64,000 nt of DNA from Enterococcus sp. 9D6_DIV0238 (GCF_002174455.2 NZ_CP147246.1:186001-250000), one strand, 5' to 3'; shown: positions 47,232-55,756, counted from the stretch's first letter. Numbers and translations are program-made. Notes: generated from the letters alone by a model not told the origin.

Positions 47232-47287
47232 TACGTCATTTTTGGACCACTCAAAAATGAACGTAAATTCGATATCTATTAGATATC
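47232..47287 (+). promoter_or_regulatory. Structured leader of hup
   Basis: Two adjacent inverted repeats lie before hup: TACGTCATTTTTG (47232) with CAAAAATGAACGTA (47252), and the palindrome GATATC-TATTA-GATATC (47271-47287). They end shortly before the GGAGGAGGTGA ribosome binding site and may affect hup transcription or translation. Confidence 0.35.
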
Positions 47288-47317
47288 CTATCCCTTGTGG
47301 AGGAGGTGAAATAATCC

Positions 47318-47593
47318 ATGGCAAATAAAGCAGAATTAATCGAAAACGTTGCATCTTCAACTGGTCTAACTAAAAAAGACGCAACTGCAGCAGTGGATGC
47401 TGTATTTTCAACAATCCAAGAATCTCTTGCTAAAGGTGAAAAAGTTCAATTAATCGGTTTTGGTAACTTTGAAGTTCGCGAACGTGCGGCTCGTAAAGGA
47501 CGTAACCCACAAACTGGTAAAGAAATTCAAATCGCTGCAAGTAAAGTACCTGCGTTCAAACCAGGTAAAGCCTTGAAAGATGCTGTTAAATAA
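47318..47593 (+). CDS. hup: DNA-binding protein HU
   Basis: Histone-like nucleoid protein of 91 aa that bends DNA as a dimer. The family signature [24 protein letters not shown] covers the beta-arm, and the proline-containing tip RNPQTG is intact. An unusually strong ribosome binding site (GGAGGAGGTGA) precedes the ATG, in keeping with high expression. Two hairpins follow. Confidence 0.97.
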   Translation: MANKAELIENVASSTGLTKKDATAAVDAVFSTIQESLAKGEKVQLIGFGNFEVRERAARKGRNPQTGKEIQIAASKVPAFKPGKALKDAVK

Positions 47594-47602
47594 GACAGTT
47601 CT

Positions 47603-47639
47603 TAGAACCCTTGATATTCAGGGGTTCTTTCTTTATTTT
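47603..47639 (+). terminator. Terminator after hup
   Basis: AGAACCC pairs with GGGTTCT; TTCTTTATTTT follows. Confidence 0.8.
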
Positions 47640-47650
47640 GGAATGATAAA

Positions 47651-47712
47651 AAGCTGAGATAAGTGCTGCTTCCATAATAGATGGATATTGACAGCATTTA
47701 TCTCAGTTTTTT
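47651..47712 (+). terminator. Second hairpin after hup
   Basis: AGCTGAGATAAGTGCTG pairs with CAGCATTTATCTCAGTT, followed by TTTT; the stem is long, with a 23-base loop. It backs up the first terminator. Confidence 0.8.
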
Positions 47713-48052
47713 AAGGATAAGGAATAATTAGTTATGTCAAAAACAAGTTTTCCTATGAACAGTTAAAGCGACTAATTATTCAAATTAGATCGAATCACTA
47801 TGCTCCTAGAAATTTGTATGTTTAAGGAGTGCGCTAAAGTCCACATCATACATTTTCTTTGAAGCAATTTTATTATAAGTTGCATATGAGAATTTTATAT
47901 GCTGGAAAAAGGAATATTTTGTAGGGAAATATGAATCAATAATGTCTGTTCTTTAAGAAACCCTAAAGAAGCATTATTATTGGGTCAAAGTGATCGTTTG
48001 GGAAAATAGTCCTCCCTCTTTATGTTTTCCAGCAAATAATGGTAGAATAAAG
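47713..48052. other. Non-coding stretch between hup and the AroB-like gene
   Basis: No open frame with a ribosome binding site is seen in these 340 bases. An extended -10 (TGGTAGAAT, 48040-48048) near the end probably drives the downstream gene. Confidence 0.35.
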
Positions 48053-48068
48053 AAGAGGGGTGACAGCG

Positions 48069-49133
48069 ATGGAGTTCACTTATGCAAAGAATGATCAAGA
48101 AACCACGATTACATATGGAAAAACCTTCGCTTCTCAGCTCAGAGCAACGACGGTGAAGGCTACACATGTTTTTTTGATCACCAATCAAAGATACTATGAT
48201 TGGTTTGCGGATAAATTTATTCAGTTTTTTGATGAGGGACAGGAGATCGATTGGTTTATTTGTAAGAATGATGCGCATTGCAATAATATGAACGAACTTG
48301 AAAGTCTTCTCACGTTTATCGCAGATTTTGACCAGCAACAGGACTTCTTGTTTTTAGGTATCGGAAATGAAGGAGTAATTCAATTGACTAGTTTTTTGCA
48401 CAGTACCTCAGTGCTGACATCGACCTGCTGGTTACTCCCTTTATCAGTTCGTGCACTTAGTAAGAGCTTACTTGGTGATGCTGAAATAGAACTAAGCAAT
48501 CATCCTGTATTAAAAAATACAGTGCTCCCGGAACAAATTATCTATGATCATACGCTGATCACAGACCATGGGGATGGAAAATTGGTAGATTTTCTGATTT
48601 TTATCCGATGCGGTATTGTGCGAAGTCATGATTATTTAAGAGTCCTTTTTAAAAACTATAATGATCGTTCAAAATTAAATCAGCAGTCATTTGCTGCTTT
48701 ATTGAATGAAATGATTCATTATTATGAGATAGATGGACAAAAAATAGATCAGTTTGGTACACTATTCGAGCACGGCTTTTCTGAAGCAGCCAATGGACAT
48801 CTTTTATCTAGAAATATGAAGCGTCTTTTAGGTTGTTTATTACAGTTACTTTGGGCACAGAAAATTAGTGGTTTTTCTTTTCATTATAAAAATTTTGTCA
48901 TCTGGTTGATCCACTTAGGCTTTCCTGTCGATTTTCCAGAACAAATTTTGACTAGCGATTATGTGGAAGGGATTTTGACCTGTGTTGACCGTGGAGAGCG
49001 GGCACTTTTGTTAAGCGAAATCGGCAATGGGGATCAGCTTGAAAAGCCAAAAGCAGAAGACTTGTTACAGACTGTTGAACAATATAGACGAATAATAAAC
49101 GAAATCAGAGGGCAGAACGATGACAACATATAG
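48069..49133 (+). CDS. Degenerate 3-dehydroquinate synthase-like protein
   Basis: A 354-aa protein I place in the AroB fold by alignment with the true AroB at 57747. Shared landmarks are LFLGIGNEGVIQLTSF (97-102, for LGGGVVGDLAGF), PEQIIYD for PDGVLIDP, LFEHGFSEAANG for LNFGHTIGHALEN, and GCLLQLL for GMLQITR. Active-site residues are mostly lost: the zinc-ligand Glu184 is Asp174, His262 is Arg248, Asp136 is Lys132 and Lys142 is Ala138; only His235 is kept. It is therefore probably not a dehydroquinate synthase. It overlaps the TPR gene by 14 bases, suggesting joint function. ATG 48069 has AAGAGGGG upstream. Confidence 0.65.
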   Translation: MEFTYAKNDQETTITYGKTFASQLRATTVKATHVFLITNQRYYDWFADKFIQFFDEGQEIDWFICKNDAHCNNMNELESLLTFIADFDQQQDFLFLGIGNEGVIQLTSFLHSTSVLTSTCWLLPLSVRALSKSLLGDAEIELSNHPVLKNTVLPEQIIYDHTLITDHGDGKLVDFLIFIRCGIVRSHDYLRVLFKNYNDRSKLNQQSFAALLNEMIHYYEIDGQKIDQFGTLFEHGFSEAANGHLLSRNMKRLLGCLLQLLWAQKISGFSFHYKNFVIWLIHLGFPVDFPEQILTSDYVEGILTCVDRGERALLLSEIGNGDQLEKPKAEDLLQTVEQYRRIINEIRGQNDDNI

Positions 49134-50379
49134 CGAAAAAATGCTACAAGCATTACATGAAGATGACTTAGCGCAAGCGCAATTGATGCTTGCAGAAGCA
49201 ATTAGAAAAGATGACGATGATACTCTTGCAGATTTAGGTGAAGAGTTGTTGTCATTAGGTTTCCTAGAAGAAGCAAAATTGATTTTTGACCATTTACTAT
49301 CGATTTTCCCAGATGCGGAAGGATTAAATATTCCGTTGGCAGAGATTGCGATCGAGAATAATTTGATCGATGAAGCCTTTGAATATTTAGAAAAAGTAAC
49401 GAAAGACAGTGATAGCTATGTTCAAAGCCTGCTTGTTACAGCAGATTTATATCAAGTGATCGGTATTCCGGAAGTCAGTGAAGCAAAATTGAAGGAAGCA
49501 CAACAGATTTTACCGAATGAACCACTTATTTTATTCGCTTTAGGCGAGTTATATTTTGTAAATGGACAATTTGGTGAAGCTGTAGAAGCCTACACTACTC
49601 TGCTTGAGGAACAAGTAACAGAAATTTCCGGAGTTTCGATCAATGAACGCCTTGGAAGCTGTTACAGTATGACTGGTGAATTTGAAGAAGCTATTCCCTA
49701 CTTGGAAAAGGCTTTGGGAGAAGGGCAGACAGATGAGCGTCTATTTCAGCTTGCGTTCACGTATTTACAGCTGCACGAAAATCAAAAAGCTATTGCATTG
49801 CTGCAGCAATTGAGAGCTTTAAATCCTCATTATCAGTCGTTGTATCTTTCATTAGGGGAAGCGTTACAAGAAGAGGAACAACTTGAAGAAGCTCAAAGCG
49901 TTTTGACAGAAGGAATCAAAGAAAATCCATTTCAAGTTGATTTATACCATCTTGCTTCTGAAAATGCTTATCGTTTACATGATACAGAACAAGCAGAAGA
50001 GTTATTGAAAAAAGCTCTAGAACTTGGGGAAAAAACAGATGAAACGCTTCTTACCTTAAGTAATTTGTATTTAAATGAAGAACGCTTTGATGAAGTTGTC
50101 GAAGTCGTTCAAAAGATGGAAGAACAAGGACATCCATATGCTGAATGGAATCTCGCTCATGCATATAATGAACTGGAAGAATTTGCATTGGCAAAAGTTC
50201 ACTACGAGCAGGCATATCAAGAGCTTAACCACGAACCTGATTTTTTGAAAGAATATGCGGTATTTCTACGTGAAGAAGGTCAGTTGGAAAAAGCGAAGGA
50301 ATTATTACAGCATTATCTCCACCATGAGCCTGGTGATACAGAAGCACAATCATTACTGGATGATATAGAAGAAAGATAG
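49120..50379 (+). CDS. ypiA: Tetratricopeptide repeat protein (YpiA-like)
   Basis: A 419-aa cytoplasmic protein made almost wholly of TPR helices from about residue 20 to 415 (for example GEFEEAIPYLEKALGEGQ and GQLEKAKELLQHYLHHEPGDTEA). It has no signal or membrane segment, so it is a protein-protein scaffold of unknown partner. In B. subtilis the same gene pair, ypiA-ypiB, follows the aro/trp/tyrA/aroE cluster. It is bracketed here by the AroB-like gene and ypiB, with near-continuous coding. Confidence 0.88.
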   Translation: MTTYSEKMLQALHEDDLAQAQLMLAEAIRKDDDDTLADLGEELLSLGFLEEAKLIFDHLLSIFPDAEGLNIPLAEIAIENNLIDEAFEYLEKVTKDSDSYVQSLLVTADLYQVIGIPEVSEAKLKEAQQILPNEPLILFALGELYFVNGQFGEAVEAYTTLLEEQVTEISGVSINERLGSCYSMTGEFEEAIPYLEKALGEGQTDERLFQLAFTYLQLHENQKAIALLQQLRALNPHYQSLYLSLGEALQEEEQLEEAQSVLTEGIKENPFQVDLYHLASENAYRLHDTEQAEELLKKALELGEKTDETLLTLSNLYLNEERFDEVVEVVQKMEEQGHPYAEWNLAHAYNELEEFALAKVHYEQAYQELNHEPDFLKEYAVFLREEGQLEKAKELLQHYLHHEPGDTEAQSLLDDIEER

Positions 50380-50388
50380 GTGATGACG

Positions 50389-50928
50389 ATGTTTGTCAAT
50401 GTCTCTGATAAGAAAGAATTTTTACTTTGGTTAGTGAACAACGTTTCTTTTAGTCAAAGAGAAGTTTTATGGATCTTGAATTATTTGATCAACCATGAAG
50501 CGATTTTAAATAATGTGCATTTTGTTGAGCATGCAGATAAAGCGGTGCGAGGGATAAAAGTCACATCAAAGGAAATGGAAGATGACCCTATTATTTTATT
50601 TCTTTCAGGAAAAGAGTTTACAGATACGGATCAGATTTTTCATGAAATTCGAATGAACTGGAAAGAGGCCCTGTATATTGAATGTATATTCGATGGTTCT
50701 TGGCAAAATAGCCAATATTTATCCATTTTGGAGGATAATCCGTATGCTCGCTGGAATGAACAGGTCAGTGAAGAAATCGTGAGAAATATCAATACTTTTT
50801 TTGCTCAAGAAGAAAAACAAGCTAAAATCGACTTATTGTATAGTCAAATTGATTTAGCGTTGGAAGATGATAATTATGAAGCGTTTCTTGAATTATCAGA
50901 CGAACTGAATCATTTGAAAAATTCATGA
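50389..50928 (+). CDS. ypiB: UPF0302 family protein (YpiB-like)
   Basis: A 179-aa protein of the UPF0302 family: conserved N-terminal [38 protein letters not shown], then a C-terminal helix ([21 protein letters not shown]) like the IDEAL-type segment of this family, thought to mediate protein binding. Function is unknown. Start choice is uncertain: ATG 50389 has AGGTG six bases upstream, while GTG 50380 and ATG 50383 are in frame just before. It follows ypiA directly. Confidence 0.85.
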   Translation: MFVNVSDKKEFLLWLVNNVSFSQREVLWILNYLINHEAILNNVHFVEHADKAVRGIKVTSKEMEDDPIILFLSGKEFTDTDQIFHEIRMNWKEALYIECIFDGSWQNSQYLSILEDNPYARWNEQVSEEIVRNINTFFAQEEKQAKIDLLYSQIDLALEDDNYEAFLELSDELNHLKNS

Positions 50929-50936
50929 TAAATATT

Positions 50937-50982
50937 AAAAGGAGTGAAACGAAAGGCTTGACCCTTTGCTTCACTCCTTTTA
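50937..50982. terminator. Bidirectional terminator
   Basis: AAAAGGAGTGAA pairs with TTCACTCCTTTT; A and T runs form part of the stem, serving both ypiB and the convergent YitT-family gene. Confidence 0.85.
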
Positions 50983-50985
50983 AAG

Positions 50986-51876
50986 TCAATTTAAGACCTT
51001 TTTCTTTTTGAATAATGTTTTAGTTGGACGGGCATAAGTAAAGCCTTCACCAATGGCCTCATGAACATTGATGACTGAGATGAACGCTTTCGGATCCAGT
51101 TCATGAACGATTCGTTTGATTTCCATCAATTCACTTGGACTAACGACCATATAAAGCACTTTTTTCTCTCCCTGAGAGTAACCACCTTGACCATTCAAAT
51201 AAGTAACACCACGTTCTAAAATAGCCATAACGACTTCACCAATATCTTCTGTATGATCAGAAATGACCAACATCCCTTTTGCAGCATATGCTCCATCCAG
51301 CACAGAATCAACCACGCGGCTAAATACAAACGATACGATCAGTGTATACATCATTCGTTTAACATCAATGTAACTTAGTGACAGAACAAGGACTAAAATA
51401 TCAAAAATCAGTAATGAGCGTCCCATGCTGACCCCATAATTCTTTTCTAAAATCCGAGCAATAACATCTGTTCCACCAGTGGTTCCGCCAACACGATAGA
51501 CAAAACCGCTGCCTAAGCCTGCAGCTAACCCCGCAAGTAAAGAGGCAATCAACAAATCGTGATCTAGATTAACTTCGATCGGGAAACGTTGCCATAGCCA
51601 TAAGAAAACGGATAAAGAGACCGTTCCTAAAATAGTATAATAAAATGAATGTTTACCAAGAACTTTGCCACCGATCAAAATCAGTGGAATATTGATGATC
51701 AGCGTTGAGTACGCTGGATCAATATGAAATAATGCTCGTAAAATCAAGGTGATCCCTGTCACGCCGCCTTCGGCTAAGTCATTTGCAATATTGAAAGTAA
51801 CTAAACCAAACGCATAGAGGCAGGTCCCGGCTAAAATCAGCAAAACGTCTTTCATATAAAATTTCTTTTCTTCCAT
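50986..51876 (-). CDS. ypjC: YitT-family membrane protein (YpjC-like)
   Basis: A 296-aa protein with five to six N-terminal membrane helices (residues 10-190; FIGxxDV-like VGGTTGGTDVIARIL motif), then a cytoplasmic DUF2179 domain (about 215-285, VTYLNGQGGYSQGEKKVLYMVV). The family function is not established. ATG 51876 has GGAG upstream. Its neighbours, a MazG-like gene and dapB, follow the B. subtilis ypjC-ypjD-dapB order, though here this gene is divergent. Confidence 0.87.
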   Translation of the reverse strand: MEEKKFYMKDVLLILAGTCLYAFGLVTFNIANDLAEGGVTGITLILRALFHIDPAYSTLIINIPLILIGGKVLGKHSFYYTILGTVSLSVFLWLWQRFPIEVNLDHDLLIASLLAGLAAGLGSGFVYRVGGTTGGTDVIARILEKNYGVSMGRSLLIFDILVLVLSLSYIDVKRMMYTLIVSFVFSRVVDSVLDGAYAAKGMLVISDHTEDIGEVVMAILERGVTYLNGQGGYSQGEKKVLYMVVSPSELMEIKRIVHELDPKAFISVINVHEAIGEGFTYARPTKTLFKKKKVLN

Positions 51877-51982
51877 AACTCCACTCCCTAACAACACAAG
51901 ATTTAGCTATTATTCTTTATGATAAGTTGTCTATATCCAGTACTCACTTTAGCATTCTACAGATAAAACAACAAGTAGAACC

Positions 51983-52011
51983 TTTCCAGATCACAAAGTT
52001 TTTGATAAGAT
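51983..52011 (+). promoter_or_regulatory. Promoter of the mazG-dapB-cca operon
   Basis: TTTCCA and TAAGAT are 17 bases apart, with the start codon 27 bases downstream. Confidence 0.5.
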
Positions 52012-52038
52012 GAATAGAGTAAGAAAGGTTGCGATAAA

Positions 52039-52386
52039 ATGAAAGAGAATAAACAGTCATTGTACTCGATGCAGCAAGAAGTCGATGCGTATATCCAGCA
52101 ATTTAAAACAGGCTATTTTTCTCCATTGAGTCAGATGGCTCGTTTGACTGAAGAGGTTGGGGAACTAGCAAGAGAAATCAACCACTATTATGGCGAAAAG
52201 CCTAAAAAGGCAAACGAACAGCCAAAAACAGTTACCGAAGAATTAGGAGATGTATTGTTTGTGACGATGATCATGGCCAACTCTCTAGATATAGATTTAA
52301 CAGAAGCATTTCAAAAGAATATGGAAAAATTCAATCAGCGAGACAAATATCGTTTTGAACGAAAGGATGGTCAGACAAATGATTAA
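52039..52386 (+). CDS. ypjD: MazG-like nucleotide pyrophosphohydrolase (YpjD-like)
   Basis: A 115-aa all-helical pyrophosphohydrolase of the MazG/dUTPase-like fold. Metal-binding [15 protein letters not shown] and [13 protein letters not shown] provide the ExxE and ExxD motifs. It would cleave non-canonical nucleoside triphosphates as a house-cleaning enzyme, but the exact substrate is unknown. It overlaps dapB by eight bases and heads the mazG-dapB-cca-thioesterase unit. Confidence 0.9.
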   Translation: MKENKQSLYSMQQEVDAYIQQFKTGYFSPLSQMARLTEEVGELAREINHYYGEKPKKANEQPKTVTEELGDVLFVTMIMANSLDIDLTEAFQKNMEKFNQRDKYRFERKDGQTND

Positions 52387-53167
52387 AGTGTTAGTAGCAG
52401 GTTTCAAAGGGAAAATGGGCGCTACAGCGACCAAAATGGTGTTAGACCATGAGGATTTTGAATTAGTAGGTGTATTAGATCCGTTTGAGGAAAAAAATCA
52501 TCTGAATGAATTAGCTGAATATAAAGGGAGCGATGTCCCTATTTTTAAAAATAAAAAAGAAGTAGTATCTGTTAAGCCAGATGTGTGGATCGACTTTACT
52601 ATTCCAGCAGTTGCCTATGAAAATACTCGTTTTGCGATCGAAAACCACATTTCACCAGTAGTTGGAACGACGGGGTTAACAGAAGAACAACTGTCTGAAT
52701 TAACGACGCTCTCTAAAGAACTTAAAGTCGGTGGGTTAATAGCACCTAATTTTGCTGTTGGTGCAGTTTTGATGATGCAGTTTGCTCAAAAGGCGGCAGC
52801 GTATTTTCCAGATGTGGAAATCATCGAGCTTCATCATGATAATAAGCTGGATGCTCCGAGCGGAACTGCACTTAAAACAGCTGAAATGATGAGTGAAGTT
52901 CGTCAAAAGAAAACGCAAGGACATCAAGAAGAAAAAGAGCTGCTCGCCGGTGCACGAGGCGCAGATTTTGATGGGATGAAAATCCATAGTGTGCGCTTGC
53001 CGGGATTGATCGCACATCAGCAAGTTCAATTTGGCGGTGTTGGTGAAGGATTGACGATTAGACATGATTCTTATGACCGTAGCTCGTTTATGACTGGAGT
53101 CGCTTTAGGTTGTGAAAAAGTGATTCATTTAGACAAATTAGTTTATGGATTGGAAAATCTTCTATGA
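52379..53167 (+). CDS. dapB: 4-hydroxy-tetrahydrodipicolinate reductase
   Basis: Reduces hydroxy-tetrahydrodipicolinate with NAD(P)H in diaminopimelate/lysine synthesis. The dinucleotide-binding loop VAGFKGKMG lies at residues 5-13 and the catalytic [15 protein letters not shown] near 155. Length (262 aa) is normal. ATG 52379 overlaps the end of the MazG-like gene; AAAGGATGG upstream acts as a binding site. No other dap or lys gene is in the window. It overlaps cca by ATGA. Confidence 0.95.
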   Translation: MIKVLVAGFKGKMGATATKMVLDHEDFELVGVLDPFEEKNHLNELAEYKGSDVPIFKNKKEVVSVKPDVWIDFTIPAVAYENTRFAIENHISPVVGTTGLTEEQLSELTTLSKELKVGGLIAPNFAVGAVLMMQFAQKAAAYFPDVEIIELHHDNKLDAPSGTALKTAEMMSEVRQKKTQGHQEEKELLAGARGADFDGMKIHSVRLPGLIAHQQVQFGGVGEGLTIRHDSYDRSSFMTGVALGCEKVIHLDKLVYGLENLL

Positions 53168-54375
53168 AATTAGAGATAGTTCCAGATGAATTTATCAAAG
53201 CATCTGATATTTTAAAAGAAATCCATTCGCATGGATATGAAGCTTATTTTGTTGGGGGCAGTGTTCGTGATGCTTTATTAGGTCAAGAAATTCATGATGT
53301 AGACATTGCTACTAGTGCTTACCCAGAAGAGATCAAGCAAATATTTAAACGGACGATCGATGTTGGGATCGATCATGGAACGGTTCTAATATTAGTAGGC
53401 GAAGAACAATATGAGATTACGACTTTTCGAACGGAATCTACCTACCAAGATTATAGAAGACCGGACAAAGTTACTTTTGTCCGTACACTAAAAGAGGATC
53501 TGAAACGACGTGATTTTACGATCAATGCATTGGCAATGACTGTCGAAGGTGAAATCATTGATTTATTTGATGGTATGTCAGATCTGAATCAGCAAATCAT
53601 TCGAGCAGTAGGAAACCCGAAAGAACGGTTTCATGAAGATGCTTTACGTATGATGCGCGGTTTACGGTTTGCCAGTCAGCTTGATTTTTCGATTGAAGAT
53701 AATACTCTAGCTGCGATCCAAGAATTTCATTCGTTACTTGAAAAAATCTCGGTGGAGCGGATCGCTGTTGAGTTCAGCAAATTGTTATTAGGGAAAAATA
53801 GACGGGCTGGAATCTTACCTTTTGTCGAGACGGAATGTTATCAATATTGTCCAGGATTAAAACAATCAGGTGACGCTTTACTAAGGTTTGCTGATTTCCC
53901 AGAACGAAGGATAGAGACGGAAGCGCAAGCGTGGACATTACTGATCAAAACGATCGGGCTAAAAGAAAATGACCTGCGCAGCTTTTTAAAATCATGGAAG
54001 CTTTCCAATCATTTACTTCAGGAAGTACAACAATTATTATATGGTTTAGAGCAACGTCTCATTGCTGATTGGCAAGCCATCGATTTGTTCGATTTAGGAT
54101 TAGAAGCGGTCGTATCCGTTGAAAAACTATTGTTTTATTACAACCAAAAGAGTAAAATTGAAGAAGCAAGTAAACTATATTTAAGTCTACCTATCCATGA
54201 TCGGAAAGAGCTAACCATTACAGGCAATGACCTGATGAAGTCTTTTGACAAAAATCCTGGAAAATGGTTGGGTGATCTAATTCAAACGATCGAGAGAGCG
54301 GTTGTTGATGGACAGGTTGAAAATACGCGGGAAGCATTACTTTCTTTTGCAAAAGACAACCTTGAGAAGGAGTGA
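53164..54375 (+). CDS. cca: CCA-adding tRNA nucleotidyltransferase
   Basis: Adds or repairs the 3' CCA end of tRNA. The polymerase-beta-like head carries GGSVRD (residues 32-37) and the catalytic [16 protein letters not shown] and the arginine-rich [13 protein letters not shown] are the base-selecting and neck motifs. Length (403 aa) fits class II bacterial enzymes. It starts in overlap with dapB and ends in overlap with the GTG preceding the thioesterase gene. The same position after dapB is seen in B. subtilis. Confidence 0.95.
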   Translation: MKLEIVPDEFIKASDILKEIHSHGYEAYFVGGSVRDALLGQEIHDVDIATSAYPEEIKQIFKRTIDVGIDHGTVLILVGEEQYEITTFRTESTYQDYRRPDKVTFVRTLKEDLKRRDFTINALAMTVEGEIIDLFDGMSDLNQQIIRAVGNPKERFHEDALRMMRGLRFASQLDFSIEDNTLAAIQEFHSLLEKISVERIAVEFSKLLLGKNRRAGILPFVETECYQYCPGLKQSGDALLRFADFPERRIETEAQAWTLLIKTIGLKENDLRSFLKSWKLSNHLLQEVQQLLYGLEQRLIADWQAIDLFDLGLEAVVSVEKLLFYYNQKSKIEEASKLYLSLPIHDRKELTITGNDLMKSFDKNPGKWLGDLIQTIERAVVDGQVENTREALLSFAKDNLEKE

Positions 54376-54380
54376 GCGCC

Positions 54381-54752
54381 ATGGAAAAATTTTCTAAGTC
54401 GTTTATTGTCAGTCAAAAAGATACTGCAAAAGTGATCGGATCAGGTGATCTAGATGTTCTTGCAACACCTGTATTGATCACGATGGTTGAAAATACAGCT
54501 AAAGACTTCTTGGCTAAAGAGTTGACACCAGAAGAAACGACAGTCGGTACGATGATCAGTGCGAAACATTCAAGACCTTCAAAAGTAGGAGCTGAAATTT
54601 TCGTTCATATCAAGGTTGAAACAAGGGGGAAATCTAAAGTCGATTTTTCTTTTGAGGTTTTAGACAATGAGCAAGTCGTAGCTTCTGGAACACATCAAAG
54701 AGCTGTTATCTTAACAGATGTATTTTTAAGCAAATTAGCGCTTTCTAAATGA
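54381..54752 (+). CDS. Hotdog-fold thioesterase
   Basis: A 123-aa hotdog-fold protein of the fluoroacetyl-CoA thioesterase-like family: ATPVLITMVENTAKDFLAKEL, GTMISAKHSRPSKVG and VLDNEQVVASGTHQRAVI. It should hydrolyse a small acyl-CoA, substrate unknown. ATG 54381 has AAGGAG eight bases upstream; the GTG at 54372 overlaps that site. It is probably the last gene of the mazG-dapB-cca unit. Confidence 0.82.
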   Translation: MEKFSKSFIVSQKDTAKVIGSGDLDVLATPVLITMVENTAKDFLAKELTPEETTVGTMISAKHSRPSKVGAEIFVHIKVETRGKSKVDFSFEVLDNEQVVASGTHQRAVILTDVFLSKLALSK

Positions 54753-54833
54753 TGAAGCGAATAGAGTGACCTAGTTTAAAAGTTATGCTAAACTTAAAAA
54801 TGTATAAAATATTTTAGTGAGGAGACTTATATC

Positions 54834-55286
54834 ATGAGTAGAGAAATGACAGGATTGAAGTTTTATTTTAGAAATGGTGAAACATGGACGATCGGACGCC
54901 GTTTTATCGGAGACCTATGGATTAAACAAATCACGACAAGTTTTGGTCGCATCCACGGAAGCGAATTTATGGAAATCCATCCATGTGAAGGCTTTAAAAT
55001 CGAAATTTTCCAAGAAGGGGATCATGTTCAAACACATGACATCAACCTTGGTGGATTAGAATTAGGTATGTTCGCCCGTGCCTTAAAATATGAAGATATT
55101 GAACGTATGGAAATTTTATACAAAACAGGTACACCCGACTTAGTATACTTCCCATACAAAGACAAAACTGACGAAGGTTTAGACAACGTATACCAATCAA
55201 CTAAAGTCAGCGAAAAAACAAAAAGCTTGTATATCGTGATCGATCCAACACAAACAGTTGATGATGTTTATGGTGAAGAGCTTTAA
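54834..55286 (+). CDS. Hypothetical cytoplasmic protein
   Basis: A 150-aa soluble protein that I do not recognise. It is rich in aromatic and charged residues (LKFYFRNGETWTIGRRFIGDLWIKQITTSFGRIHG) with predicted beta strands, and ends in DDVYGEEL. It uses mostly frequent codons and has GAGGAG before the ATG, consistent with good expression. It stands alone between the thioesterase gene and the aro operon promoter, with its own terminator. No functional clue is visible. Confidence 0.8.
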   Translation: MSREMTGLKFYFRNGETWTIGRRFIGDLWIKQITTSFGRIHGSEFMEIHPCEGFKIEIFQEGDHVQTHDINLGGLELGMFARALKYEDIERMEILYKTGTPDLVYFPYKDKTDEGLDNVYQSTKVSEKTKSLYIVIDPTQTVDDVYGEEL

Positions 55287-55299
55287 TAGTAAATGATCT

Positions 55300-55339
55300 A
55301 ATGAAGAGGCAAATCTCATAGTTTTGCCTCTTCATTTTA
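55300..55339 (+). terminator. Terminator before the aro operon
   Basis: ATGAAGAGGCAAA pairs with TTTGCCTCTTCAT, followed by TTTA. Confidence 0.88.
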
Positions 55340-55415
55340 CGATCGAAAATAATTAGAAAAATAAGAAAATTCAGATAAAATGAGTGGCTGTTTTAAACAT
55401 GCCAGAAAAAAATTG

Positions 55416-55444
55416 TTGACACTTATAAATTTGAGGTATATACT
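55416..55444 (+). promoter_or_regulatory. Consensus promoter of the aro operon
   Basis: TTGACA (perfect -35) and TATACT are exactly 17 bases apart. Transcription should begin near 55451, giving a leader of about 300 bases before aroE. Confidence 0.85.
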
Positions 55445-55484
55445 AAAAACAATTCTTAAATAAATCAGTTACGGAGTGATTCAT

Positions 55485-55547
55485 ATGACAAGCATGAAGC
55501 ATAACCAATTACAACTGAATAATTATTACTTTAGCTATTTTAGATGA
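55485..55547 (+). CDS. Tyr/Phe-rich leader peptide of the aro operon
   Basis: A 20-codon frame with ATG, a ribosome binding site (GGAGTG, six bases upstream) and a TGA stop. Residues 14-19 are YYFSYF: five aromatic residues out of six, exactly the two amino acids made by the downstream operon. Its last codons (55533-55547) overlap an RNA segment that can pair with 55591-55603. This is the layout of classical leader peptides such as TrpL and PheL, where ribosome stalling senses charged tRNA. The peptide itself probably has no function. Confidence 0.85.
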   Translation: MTSMKHNQLQLNNYYFSYFR

Positions 55548-55726
55548 GTTTGTGTTCATGAACATTGTGGATGCAAACAGACGCGTTTGTATCTATGATG
55601 GCTAGGGAATTTTGAGATGACTTTCAGCCGCGTAGATGAGAAATCTATAGTGGCTTTTATTTTACCTATTTTTTTGCAAGGTGTTCACTGTAGATTTTTC
55701 TGAAAATTTACGTGAACCCTTTTTTT
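55533..55726 (+). promoter_or_regulatory. Transcription attenuator of the aro operon
   Basis: Six segments can pair alternately. Off state: segment 0 (55533-55545) with 1 (55591-55603); 2 (55626-55637) with 3 (55643-55655); 4 (55680-55698) with 5 (55703-55719), the last forming a terminator. On state: 1 with 2, and 3 (55638-55653) with 4 (55685-55700), a 16-bp antiterminator including G-U pairs. A ribosome stalled at the Tyr/Phe codons would cover segment 0, free segment 1, and so favour the on state. Canonical T-box sequence is absent. Confidence 0.75.
55680..55726 (+). terminator. Attenuator terminator before aroE
   Basis: About 17 base pairs with two single-T bulges: GG, GTTCAC and GTAGATTTT pair with AAAATTTAC, GTGAAC and CC. 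A run of seven T follows, 30 bases ahead of the aroE start. Confidence 0.88.
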
Positions 55727-55756
55727 GTTGAAAAGATTGTTAGAGGAGGAGATGAG

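Noticed and set aside
47109..47360. Minus-strand frame over the hup leader
   Set aside because: It overlaps hup and its ribosome binding site, and has no supporting start signal.
55451..55740. T-box riboswitch before aroE
   Set aside because: The conserved T-box sequence (AGGGTGGnACCGCG) is not found; the leader peptide and alternative stems explain the region better.
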